A model generated the notes under the pieces. That model had not been told where the DNA came from. It ran no database searches and worked only from the letters and a program-made list of their open reading frames with translations. 22,133 nucleotides of DNA from the NCBI GenBank assembly GCA_946480465.1, contig CAMLJY010000084.1, positions 1 through 22,133 on the forward strand, written 5' to 3'. Both the position numbers and the translations under genes were made by a program. This document shows, one piece after another, positions 1 to 8,629 of the stretch (positions are counted from its first letter, which is position 1; the number at the start of each line of letters is the position of its first letter). Origin of the DNA: an uncultured Burkholderiales bacterium. GTDB taxonomy: Bacteria; Pseudomonadota; Gammaproteobacteria; Burkholderiales; Burkholderiaceae.

Positions 1-236
1 ATCCCGACGTGCCCGAGGCGCTGAAGCTGCTGGAAGACCGCGGCATCCCGCTGCCGGAGATGGACACCAGCTATTTCCTCAGCCGGGACATCGTGATCCC
101 CACCTTCGCGCACGGCATGGCACTGTGGCGCGAGAAGCTCTTCGCCAGCATGCACCGCAACGCCTCGGCGGCGGCGGACTTCCTGAACCTGCCGTCGAAC
201 CGCATCGTCGAGCTGGGGGCGAAGGTCGAGATCTGA
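1..236 (+). CDS. kup: Kup family potassium uptake protein, C-terminal end (5' partial)
   Basis: This is the last 78 residues or so of a gene that begins before the window; the reading frame is open to the left edge (first full codon at position 3) and ends with TGA at 234-236. The visible part is the cytoplasmic tail of a Kup (KT/HAK/KUP) K+/H+ symporter. It contains the family's recognisable closing block: a phenylalanine-rich stretch with FLSRD, then [10 protein letters not shown], then [12 protein letters not shown] at the very end. Kup proteins are inner-membrane K+ importers of about 620-700 residues with twelve helices, so none of the membrane part is in view. The internal GTG at position 9 is not a start. 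The downstream neighbour is convergent. Identification rests on family memory of this tail, which is well conserved in Burkholderiales. Confidence 0.9.
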   Translation, partial: PDVPEALKLLEDRGIPLPEMDTSYFLSRDIVIPTFAHGMALWREKLFASMHRNASAAADFLNLPSNRIVELGAKVEI

Positions 237-351
237 CGAGGGCGCCGCCATCGCCAGCGCGCCTGCGCGGGCCGGCGTGCGCCGCGCGATCCACCGGAAT
301 CTGCCGGGATCAGGCCCGGATCAGCCGCGCGCCGGCCGCACCGCCCTTGGC

Positions 352-966
352 TCAGGACAGCACGTTCGCGCCGTGGCCTTCGCCGGCCCGGCCGGCGGCC
401 AGCGGCAGTTCGCCCGGCAGTGGGGCTTGCGGCAGCCGCGCCATGGGCAGCGACTGCGCGGCCTCTTCGGTCTCGATCGCCTCGAAGCCGAATCGGCGCA
501 CCAGCCGGCAGGCGGGGCTCTCGCGGTCGATGTGCAGGCCGATCACCTGGCCGCGCCGGTCGGCCGATTCGGTCAGCCAGGCCAGCACGCGGCTGCCCAC
601 GCCGCGCCGGCGCCATGCGGGCGCCAGGCACAGGTCGATCAGCGTGGCCCGGCCCGCCGGGCCGTGCCAGCTGAGCCGGCCGATCGGCTGGCCTTCCAGC
701 ACCAGCAACAGGAACAGGGCTTGCGGATGGCGCGCCAGGAAATGGCGCTGCTGGAAGTCGAACTGTTCGTCCAGGTAGGCGCGGCAGCGCGACGGCGACC
801 AGCCCGTCTCGCGCATCTGGTCCGCCCGGGACGCCGCGTACAGGCAGCGCAGGAACGGCTCGTCCGCGGAAGTCACCGGCCGCGCATGCAGCCGGCCCCA
901 GGGTTCGGGCTGGGCGGCGCGGCCCAGGCCCAGCAGTTCGCGCAACAGCGCCATGCCCACTGACAT
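352..966 (-). CDS. GNAT family N-acetyltransferase
   Basis: A 204-residue protein with a single GNAT fold covering roughly residues 25-190. The acetyl-CoA pyrophosphate-binding loop is visible as RRRGVG at 119-124, preceded by the typical beta-4 strand (ATLIDLCLAP) and followed by an alpha-helix. The C-terminal half has the RRFGFEAI beta-5 to beta-6 segment common in GNAT enzymes. It would transfer an acetyl group from acetyl-CoA to an amine; the substrate cannot be read from sequence. The start at 966 has a weak GGGA eight or so bases upstream; an in-frame ATG four codons later (954) is an equal alternative. It is convergent with kup and lies 129 bases downstream of the glutamine amidotransferase gene on the same strand. 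No signal peptide or membrane segment is present. Confidence 0.85.
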   Translation of the reverse strand: MSVGMALLRELLGLGRAAQPEPWGRLHARPVTSADEPFLRCLYAASRADQMRETGWSPSRCRAYLDEQFDFQQRHFLARHPQALFLLLVLEGQPIGRLSWHGPAGRATLIDLCLAPAWRRRGVGSRVLAWLTESADRRGQVIGLHIDRESPACRLVRRFGFEAIETEEAAQSLPMARLPQAPLPGELPLAAGRAGEGHGANVLS

Positions 967-1095
967 GAGGATCCCAACCAGAGCTTTGCCAGCATGCTAG
1001 GAAGGGTCCCCATGCCCCACAACGGGCCAGTGACATAGTGCGCTCGCCCGCCGTGGGCGGCTGCCAACAGTGGCACGGGCCGCGCCGCGGCCGGC

Positions 1096-1863
1096 CTATT
1101 CGTCCGCGGTGACGGTCGCGCCGAGTCGGCTCAGCCGCACCCAGCTGTTCGGTGGTACCGGGTGCCACGGGCCGGCGGAAGGATCCAGCGGTTCGGACGC
1201 GATGATGCTGCCGCGGTCGCCCTCGCTGACGTACAGGCTGGGCGGCTTGCTGTCGCTGGCGAAGCGGAAGGCGTAGATCTGGTCGCCGTCGGCCAGGGCC
1301 GCGGCAAAGCGCAGCGGCTCGCTGACGCCGGCCGCGCGCATCAGCGCCAGCGTGTCGTCCAGCACGGTCGGCATGGCCTGGTCCGGCGTCTCGCCGGCCT
1401 CGATGCGCGCCAGTGTCAGCAGGAACAGCAATTCGCTGTCGGTGCTGCCCTGGCGCGCGGCGTACAGGTGGTCGGGCAGGCGCGCCTCCATCGCACGGCG
1501 CACGCGGCCGAAGCCGCCGACCTGGCCGTTGTGCATGAAGAGCCAGCGGCCCTGGCGGAAGGGATGACAGTTCTGCCGCGCGGCCGCGGTGCCGGTGGAC
1601 GCCCGCACGTGCGCGAAGAAGAGGCGCGAGCGCAGGGTGCGGCACAGCGACTGCAGGTTCTCGTCGCCCCAGGCGGGCAGCGCCTCGCGGTAGACGCCCG
1701 GCTCGTCGCGGTCGCCGTACCAGCCGATGCCGAATCCATCGCCGTGCGTGGCGGTCTTGGCCTCGGCGGCCCGCTGCGACTGCCGCACCAGCGAGTGCCG
1801 CGCCGAGCACACCAGTTCGTCGAGGTGGATCGGGTCTCCCAGGTAAGCGAGCAGGCGGCACAT
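1096..1863 (-). CDS. class II glutamine amidotransferase (YafJ-like)
   Basis: A 255-residue N-terminal-nucleophile amidohydrolase of the class II glutamine amidotransferase family. The chosen ATG at 1861-1863 makes the protein begin MCRLLAYLG, so that Cys2 becomes the N-terminal nucleophile after methionine removal; this decides the start against longer in-frame versions reaching 2016. Other family blocks are HGDGFGIGWYG (40-50), the HNGQV oxyanion/glutamine-binding motif (111-115) and GSTDSE (139-144). It should hydrolyse glutamine, or a gamma-glutamyl compound, and release ammonia. No synthetase domain is fused, so the acceptor is unknown; YafJ and EgtC are the closest family types that I recognise. 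It is divergent from gshB across a 252-base gap. That proximity to glutathione synthesis hints at gamma-glutamyl chemistry, but this is inference only. Confidence 0.88.
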   Translation of the reverse strand: MCRLLAYLGDPIHLDELVCSARHSLVRQSQRAAEAKTATHGDGFGIGWYGDRDEPGVYREALPAWGDENLQSLCRTLRSRLFFAHVRASTGTAAARQNCHPFRQGRWLFMHNGQVGGFGRVRRAMEARLPDHLYAARQGSTDSELLFLLTLARIEAGETPDQAMPTVLDDTLALMRAAGVSEPLRFAAALADGDQIYAFRFASDSKPPSLYVSEGDRGSIIASEPLDPSAGPWHPVPPNSWVRLSRLGATVTADE

Positions 1864-2115
1864 GGTGGCGTTCCGGAGGCTGTTTGCAGGACTATCGGCG
1901 CGCTGCCCGGGGCGCTTGAGCCGCCTTGCGTGCCGTGCGCCGCCGGCCGTGCGCCCGGTCACGCGCAGCCGGCGAATGCTGCCCATGGCCGGTCCCGGCG
2001 CGGCCCATGGCCGCAATGGCCGGCGCGGAAGCGGCCTTTAGCGGGCCGGTGGCCGGCGGCTTGGGCTGCCGATCCAGAATGGGCGCTCCCCCCGCTCAGC
2101 CGACAAGGCCCCCCG

Positions 2116-3078
2116 ATGAGACTGCTGTTCGTCGCCGATCCGCTGGAATCGTTCAAGACCTACAAGGACACGACCTTTTCGATGATGCGCGAGGCCGCGC
2201 GCCGTGGTCACCAGGTCTGGGCCTGCGAGCCGGCCGACCTGGTATGGGTGCGCGGTGCACGTGTGGTCGCGCGCCAGGCGCGCTGCATCGTGCTGACCGG
2301 ACAGGAGAAGGACTGGTTCGTCACCGAGGCCCAGGCCGAGCTGGCCCTGGCCGATGCCGATGCGGTGATCATGCGCAAGGACCCGCCCTTCGACAGCGAG
2401 TACTTCTACGCCACCCACCTGCTGGGCCAGGCCGAGCGCGAGGGAGCCCGGGTTTTCAACAAGCCGGCCGCGCTGCGCGACCACCCCGAGAAGCTCGCGA
2501 TCCTCGAGTTCCCCGAATTCATCGCACCCACGCTGGTGACCCGCAGCGCCGATGCGGTGCGCGCCTTCCACGCCGAGCACCGCGACATCATCCTGAAGCC
2601 GCTGGACGGCATGGGCGGCATGGGCATCTTCCGTGTCGGGCCCGACGGCCTGAACCTGGGCTCGATCGTCGAGACGCTGAACCAGGACGGTGCCACGACG
2701 CTGATGGTGCAGAAGTACCTGCCCGACATCGTGCACGGCGACAAGCGGGTGCTGGTGATCGGCGGCGTGCCGGTCCCGTTCTCGCTGGCGCGCATCCCGC
2801 AGGGCAGCGAGATCCGCGGCAACCTGGCCGCGGGCGGCAAGGGTGTGGCGCAGCCGCTCACTTCGCGTGACAGGCAGATCGCCGAGGCGCTGGGCCCCGT
2901 GCTGGCCGCCCGCGGCCTGCTGCTGGTGGGCCTGGACGTCATCGGCGACTGCTTGACCGAAATCAACGTCACCAGCCCGACCTGCTTCCAGGAAATCACC
3001 CAGCAGACCGGCTTCGACGTGCCGAAGATGTTCATCGACGCACTGGAGGCCGCCATCGGCGCGGCACAGCAGGCATGA
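2116..3078 (+). CDS. gshB: glutathione synthetase
   Basis: A 320-residue ATP-grasp enzyme, close to the 316 residues of E. coli GshB. It joins gamma-glutamylcysteine and glycine with ATP to make glutathione in the cytoplasm. Visible family blocks are MRKDPPFD (86-93), the glycine-rich ATP loop KPLDGMGGMGIF (161-172), EIRGNLAAGGKG (232-243), GLDVIG (272-277) and the metal/substrate segment TEINVTSPT (281-289). The ATG at 2116 has a weak AAGG about nine bases upstream and fits the family N-terminus (MRLLFVADPLESF); the much longer in-frame extension is antisense to the amidotransferase and is rejected. A CAGAAT hexamer at 2075-2080 is a possible -10 box. gshA is not in the window. The next gene, fghA, uses glutathione chemistry. 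Confidence 0.97.
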   Translation: MRLLFVADPLESFKTYKDTTFSMMREAARRGHQVWACEPADLVWVRGARVVARQARCIVLTGQEKDWFVTEAQAELALADADAVIMRKDPPFDSEYFYATHLLGQAEREGARVFNKPAALRDHPEKLAILEFPEFIAPTLVTRSADAVRAFHAEHRDIILKPLDGMGGMGIFRVGPDGLNLGSIVETLNQDGATTLMVQKYLPDIVHGDKRVLVIGGVPVPFSLARIPQGSEIRGNLAAGGKGVAQPLTSRDRQIAEALGPVLAARGLLLVGLDVIGDCLTEINVTSPTCFQEITQQTGFDVPKMFIDALEAAIGAAQQA

Positions 3079-3091
3079 AGCCCCTCCATCT

Positions 3092-3127
3092 CCAGCGCGT
3101 TCCCCAGCGCGTCCCCCAGCGCGTGCC
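3092..3127. repeat. three-copy 12-bp tandem repeat after gshB
   Basis: Three head-to-tail 12-base units (3092-3103, 3104-3115, 3116-3127) share the core CCAGCGCGT and differ only in the last three bases (TCC, CCC, GCC). It begins 13 bases after the gshB stop, in the 148-base gap before fghA. It has no reading frame of its own. It may be a slippage product in GC-rich DNA; no function is evident. Confidence 0.7.
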
Positions 3128-3226
3128 GAAGATCGCCGGTGCCGCCGTGCAGCCGAACGGCGGTGGCGCCGGCTGCCGCCTCGGGTGCGCCGTGAACATC
3201 CTCCGCAACGGGCCTGGGCGCCGACC

Positions 3227-4084
3227 ATGAGCAGCACCGTCGAGACGCTTTCCGCCCACCGTGCCTTCGGCGGCACGCAGCGCTTCCAGCGCCACCTGTC
3301 GCGCGAGATCGGCCTGCCGATGCGCTTCGGGCTGTACCTGCCACCGCAGGCGGAGTCGCGGCGCGTGCCGCTGCTGGTCTACCTGGCCGGCCTCACGTGC
3401 ACCGAGGAAACCTTTGCGATCAAGGCGGGCGCGCAGCGCGTGGCGGCGGAACTGGGCCTGGCGCTGCTGACCCCCGACACCAGCCCGCGCGGCGCGGGCG
3501 TGGCCGGCGAAAGCGAGTCCTGGGACTTCGGCGTCGGCGCGGGCTTCTACCTGGACGCGCTCGAGCCACCCTGGTCGCGCCACTGGCGCATGGAGAGCTA
3601 CCTGCTGCGCGAGCTGCTGCCGCTGGTGCAGGACGAGGCGCCGGTCGACCCGGGCCGCGTCGGGCTCTTCGGCCATTCGATGGGCGGCCACGGTGCGCTG
3701 ACGCTCGCGCTGCGCCACCCCGGGGTGTTCCGCAGCGTCTCGGCCTTCGCGCCGATCTGCGCGCCGATGCAGTGCCCGTGGGGTGTCAAGGCTTTCACGG
3801 GTTATCTCGGCGACCGGCGTGCCGACTGGGCGGCGCACGACGCCAGCGCGCTGATGCGGGCTCAGCGGGGCGTGCCGTTCCCCGACGGCATCCTGATCGA
3901 CCAGGGCCTGGCCGACCAGTTCCTCGACAGCCAGCTGCGCCCCGAGGTCTTCGAAGCCGCGTGCGCCGACCTCGGCCAGCCGCTGGTGCTGCGCCGGCAC
4001 GCCGGCTACGACCACGGCTATTACTTCGTCGCCAGCTTCGCAGAGGATCACCTGCGCCACCACGCGCGCCGGTTGTCCGGTTGA
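3227..4084 (+). CDS. fghA: S-formylglutathione hydrolase
   Basis: A 285-residue alpha/beta hydrolase of the esterase D family, the usual length (about 280). It hydrolyses S-formylglutathione to formate and glutathione, the last step of glutathione-dependent formaldehyde detoxification. The nucleophile sits in GHSMGG (Ser151), the acid is in the QGLADQFL block (Asp230), and the base is in GYDHGYYF (His263). The LAGLTCTEETF block (about residues 53-63) is also a family hallmark. The ATG at 3227 matches the family N-terminus; an upstream GTG at 3185 would add 14 unlike residues. No clear ribosome-binding site precedes it. The usual partner, a class III (glutathione-dependent) formaldehyde dehydrogenase, is absent from the window, but gshB upstream on the same strand supplies the cofactor. 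Confidence 0.95.
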   Translation: MSSTVETLSAHRAFGGTQRFQRHLSREIGLPMRFGLYLPPQAESRRVPLLVYLAGLTCTEETFAIKAGAQRVAAELGLALLTPDTSPRGAGVAGESESWDFGVGAGFYLDALEPPWSRHWRMESYLLRELLPLVQDEAPVDPGRVGLFGHSMGGHGALTLALRHPGVFRSVSAFAPICAPMQCPWGVKAFTGYLGDRRADWAAHDASALMRAQRGVPFPDGILIDQGLADQFLDSQLRPEVFEAACADLGQPLVLRRHAGYDHGYYFVASFAEDHLRHHARRLSG

Positions 4085-4089
4085 GCTTC

Positions 4090-4111
4090 GCCATCGGCGG
4101 ACAATCCGCCG

Positions 4112-4116
<5 letters not shown>
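4090..4116. promoter_or_regulatory. 12-bp perfect inverted repeat enclosing the uup start codon
   Basis: The arms 4090-4101 (GCCATCGGCGGA) and 4105-4116 (TCCGCCGATGGC) are exactly complementary with a CAA loop. The uup ATG (4112-4114) lies in the right arm. The centre reads GACAAT (4100-4105), a plausible -10 hexamer whose spacing would put the transcription start at or next to the ATG. No good -35 box and no Shine-Dalgarno sequence are seen. In RNA read through from fghA, the hairpin would hide the uup start. It could be a leaderless promoter, a translational block, or a terminator for fghA; the sequence alone does not choose. Confidence 0.5.
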
Positions 4117-6016
<1,900 letters not shown>

Positions 6017-6040
6017 CGTCTTCGATGAGCGGCCGTGGTC

Positions 6041-6058
6041 CGGCCGGCGTGCCGGCCG
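6041..6058. terminator. 8-bp GC hairpin between convergent genes
   Basis: CGGCCGGC (6041-6048) and GCCGGCCG (6051-6058) are perfect complements with a two-base centre, 24 bases after the uup stop. It lies in the 182-base gap between uup (+) and the convergent unrecognised gene (-). No T-run follows on either strand, so it is only a possible terminator in a GC-rich gap. Confidence 0.35.
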
Positions 6059-6198
6059 CGCGCGGCCCGCCGGCCACCCACGGCTCGTGCGTCGTGGACT
6101 TGCTCATCATCGGTCCCGGCGGGCGGTCCACCCGGTGGCGAGGGGCGGTGGGCCAGCGGCCGCATCGCTGGCTACGGCCGCCCGGCTCCGGCGGGCTG

Positions 6199-6942
6199 CT
6201 ACAGGTAGCCCAGCCAGCCTTCGTTCGTGGCCGCGGGGTGAGTGCGGCTGACGATCAAGCCGGCCTGCAGGTAGATCGCATTCAGCAGCCGCTGGGCGCG
6301 GGCGCGGTCGATGCCGGGCCAGTCGCACATCTCGCGCAGGTTGCAGGTCTGCCGGCGCAGGCGGGTGATGCAGCGGCCCATCACCGCCGGCAGGTCCAGG
6401 CCGTCGAAGCTGACCCCGGGCGCCACCCGGTAGGCGGCCTGGCCGGCGATCTCGGGCAGCAGCGCCTCGCGCGAGCCGCGCATCGCCATCGCCCACAGCA
6501 CCGGGGCCAGCGGGTGGTAGAGGCTCAGGTCGCCGACGAGGGCCTTCTCGGGGTCGCCCGGCGCGCGCAGCGTGGCGCGCTCGACCTGCAGCACTTCCAT
6601 CTCGTCGAGCCGGCCGGCCAGCACGCGGCTCATGGGCACCGGGCAGTGGGCGAGCTTCTGCGCGGGGAAGATGCTGAGCGTCAGCACCTGGTCGCCCCAC
6701 TGCAGGTGGATGGCCAGCGGCTGGCCGTGGCGCACACCGGCGGCGAGCACCTCGAGCAGCTCGCTGTGCTGGCCGCGCTGCTCAAAGCGTTGCAAATCTT
6801 GCATCAGCGACGGGCTGAGCGACGTCAGCCGCGAATTCGCGGCGTCGGTGCCATGCAGCCGGTCGAGGTCGTCGAGGTAGCGACGGAACTCGCTGACTCG
6901 CATCAGGTCGGGCGCGCCCTGAGGGAGAGTGGAACGGAACAT
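6199..6942 (-). CDS. hypothetical protein, unrecognised family
   Basis: A 247-residue protein that I cannot assign. It has no signal peptide and no membrane helix, and looks like a soluble cytoplasmic protein. The N-terminus is helical and charged (SEFRRYLDDLDRL). A middle beta-rich part (about 75-110) holds IHLQWGDQVLTLSIFP. The C-terminal 60 residues look most constrained, with three cysteines spaced in CITRL, TCNLREMC and the DWPGID segment, and end in EGWLGYL. Codon use matches the neighbours, so it is probably a real gene. The ATG at 6942 lies inside one arm of a 9-bp inverted repeat; an alternative ATG at 6903 (residue 14, MRVSEFRRYL) avoids this and is equally plausible. It follows the MocR gene on the same strand after 61 bases and may be co-transcribed with it. 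Confidence 0.7.
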   Translation of the reverse strand: MFRSTLPQGAPDLMRVSEFRRYLDDLDRLHGTDAANSRLTSLSPSLMQDLQRFEQRGQHSELLEVLAAGVRHGQPLAIHLQWGDQVLTLSIFPAQKLAHCPVPMSRVLAGRLDEMEVLQVERATLRAPGDPEKALVGDLSLYHPLAPVLWAMAMRGSREALLPEIAGQAAYRVAPGVSFDGLDLPAVMGRCITRLRRQTCNLREMCDWPGIDRARAQRLLNAIYLQAGLIVSRTHPAATNEGWLGYL

Positions 6943-6971
6943 CGGGCCAGACGGACTGAGACGGCCCGATG
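6940..6971 (-). terminator. 9-bp inverted repeat after the MocR gene, overlapping the next start
   Basis: Arms CATCGGGCC (6940-6948) and GGCCCGATG (6963-6971) are perfectly complementary with a 14-base spacer. On the minus strand the hairpin comes 33 bases after the MocR stop and is followed by TTCCG, so it could be an intrinsic terminator of MocR. It also contains the first possible ATG (6940-6942) of the next minus-strand gene, so it could instead control that gene's translation. Confidence 0.4.
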
Positions 6972-7003
6972 GTAGCGTCCCCCCTAGTTCACAGGTCGAG
7001 ACG

Positions 7004-8482
7004 TTACGTTTCCGCCCCCCGGTTTCGGGTGGCCTGCAAGGCTTTCCGCGCGGCCGAGAACCCCTGCCAGAAGGCGGGTTCCTGGGAACTCGCGAAGTTC
7101 ACCCGCATCAGCGTGCTTGGGCGCGGCCGGGCATGGAAGAGGCTGCCGGGCGCCACCAGCCAGCCTTCCTCGGCCAGGCGGGTGGCGAGCTGGTCGGTGT
7201 CGACCCCGGTGTCGATCCAGCCGAAGAGGCCCTGCGGCGGCGCGACGAAACGGCAGCCGGCTTCGGTGGCCAGGCGCAGCACGCGCTGGCGGGCGGTGTC
7301 CAGGCGCTGGATCACCCGTTCGGCATGGCGGCGCAGCAGGCCCTGGTCAAGGCACCACGCGACGGCCCGTTCCAGCAGCGCGGGCGTGGTCAGCGACATC
7401 AGCAGCTTGGTGTCGATCAGGCGCTCGGCCAGCGCCGGCGCCGCGGCCACGTAGCCGACGCGCCAGTTCGGCGCCAGGATCTTCGAGAAACCCGACACGT
7501 AGACCGTGCGCTGCAGCCCGTCCAGCGCTGCCAGCCGCGGGGCGTGCGGCGGCGCCAGCCAGGCGTAGGTGTCGTCCTCGACGATCATCAGGTCGTGCGC
7601 GTCGGCCAGCTTCAGCACCTGGTGCGCGGCGGCCAGCGACAGCGTGTGCCCGGTCGGGTTGTGCAGCACCGACACGGTGACGTACAGGCGCGGATGGTGC
7701 TCGGCGATCAGCGCCTGCATGACGCCCAGGTCGGGGCCGTTGGGGCCGCGCGGCACCGGCAGCAAGCGCATGCCCAGGCGGGTCAGCCGGGCGAACTCCA
7801 CCGCCCAGCCGGGCTCGTCCACCAGCACCGCGTCCCCGGGTTGCAGCAGCGTGCGGGCCACGATGTCCAGTGCGTTCGTCGCGCCGATGGTCGTGATGAC
7901 CTGCGAGACGTCGGCGGCGATGCCCAGCTCGCCGCCCAGGCGGCGCGACAAGGCCTGGCGCAGCGACGGGTCCCCGGCGGGGTCGCCGTAGCGCAGCGCA
8001 TCGGCGGCCTGCGGCAGCGTGCGGCGCAGGGCGCGCTCGATCAGCGTGGCGTCCAGCCAGGGCTCGGGCAGGGTGCCCAGGCCGGGGCCATCGCGGCCGC
8101 GGCGGCCCTGGAACATGCCGCGGATGAGGGCGGTGGCATCGATCGGTGCCGGCAGCGTCGGCGGGCGCAGCGGCACCGGCGCGGCACCGCGGGGCGCGGC
8201 CGCCTCGCGCACGAAGAAGCCGCGCTGGCGCTGCGCTTCCACCAGCCCCTGCGCCTGCAGCTGGTCGTAGGCGGCAACCACCGTGCTCGGGCTCACGCCC
8301 TGCTGGCGCGCGCATTCGCGCACCGACGGCAGGCGCGCCCCCGGCGGCAGGGCGCGGGTGGCGATGCGGTCGGCGAAGCGGGCGGCCAGTTGTTCGCCGA
8401 GCGTGCTGGCGCGGTCGCGCTGCAGGCCGCGGGGCACGGTGCCGGGCAGGGCGCGGCCCGGCAGATCAGTGGGTGCGTTCAT
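7004..8482 (-). CDS. MocR-family regulator (GntR HTH fused to class I aminotransferase domain)
   Basis: A 492-residue PLP-binding transcription factor of the MocR/PdxR/GabR type. Residues about 28-92 form a GntR winged helix-turn-helix (LPSVRECARQQGVSPSTVVAAY then GFFV). After a Pro/Ala linker (about 93-115), residues about 130-490 form a fold type I aminotransferase domain with HNPTG (274-278), VEDDTY (301-306), the PLP lysine in GFSKILAPNWRVGY (Lys334) and its arginine partner (Arg341). Family members bind PLP or a PLP-amino acid adduct and usually activate a divergent transport or metabolism gene while repressing themselves. Here the divergent gene is a DMT exporter heading an amino-acid operon. 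The ATG at 8482 matches the family; a longer in-frame version runs antisense through the exporter gene and is rejected. Confidence 0.93.
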   Translation of the reverse strand: MNAPTDLPGRALPGTVPRGLQRDRASTLGEQLAARFADRIATRALPPGARLPSVRECARQQGVSPSTVVAAYDQLQAQGLVEAQRQRGFFVREAAAPRGAAPVPLRPPTLPAPIDATALIRGMFQGRRGRDGPGLGTLPEPWLDATLIERALRRTLPQAADALRYGDPAGDPSLRQALSRRLGGELGIAADVSQVITTIGATNALDIVARTLLQPGDAVLVDEPGWAVEFARLTRLGMRLLPVPRGPNGPDLGVMQALIAEHHPRLYVTVSVLHNPTGHTLSLAAAHQVLKLADAHDLMIVEDDTYAWLAPPHAPRLAALDGLQRTVYVSGFSKILAPNWRVGYVAAAPALAERLIDTKLLMSLTTPALLERAVAWCLDQGLLRRHAERVIQRLDTARQRVLRLATEAGCRFVAPPQGLFGWIDTGVDTDQLATRLAEEGWLVAPGSLFHARPRPSTLMRVNFASSQEPAFWQGFSAARKALQATRNRGAET

Positions 8483-8507
8483 CGGGCGAGGGGGCGGAAG
8501 GCGCCGG

Positions 8508-8552
8508 CTGTATTGGCAAAGCGGCCAATACAGATCAGCTTGCTGTATCGGC
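8508..8552. promoter_or_regulatory. probable MocR operator: three CTGTATTGGC half-sites
   Basis: In the 147-base divergent gap, CTGTATTGGC (8508-8517) faces its exact inverted copy GCCAATACAG (8524-8533) over six bases. A third copy with one change, CTGTATCGGC (8543-8552), lies in the same direction as the first, 35 bases on. MocR regulators are known to bind paired half-sites next to their own gene. If TAGACT (8584-8589) is the -10 box of the exporter operon, the sites lie roughly 45-90 bases upstream of its start, a typical activator position. Confidence 0.7.
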
Positions 8553-8575
8553 GAATGTACTGCTTCTGTGCTGGT

Positions 8576-8595
8576 GCGGCCCCTAGACTGACCGC
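8576..8595 (+). promoter_or_regulatory. candidate promoter -10 region of the exporter operon
   Basis: TAGACT (8584-8589) resembles a sigma-70 -10 box and is flanked by short complementary arms GCGG (8576-8579) and CCGC (8592-8595). It lies 40 bases before the DMT start codon and just downstream of the MocR half-sites. No convincing -35 box is seen, which would fit activator dependence. Confidence 0.35.
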
Positions 8596-8629
8596 CACCC
8601 CTCGCAGGGCTGCCCGGAAGGACCTCCCC

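Noticed and set aside
71..1861. A 596-codon open frame on the - strand across the kup end and amidotransferase
   Set aside because: Arg/Pro/Ala-rich shadow frame; real genes with family motifs occupy the same DNA.
1864..2016. Longer start for the class II amidotransferase
   Set aside because: Family chemistry needs cysteine directly after the first methionine, which only the start at 1863 gives.
3092..3127. CRISPR-like repeat
   Set aside because: Units are 12 bases, directly abutting with no spacers.
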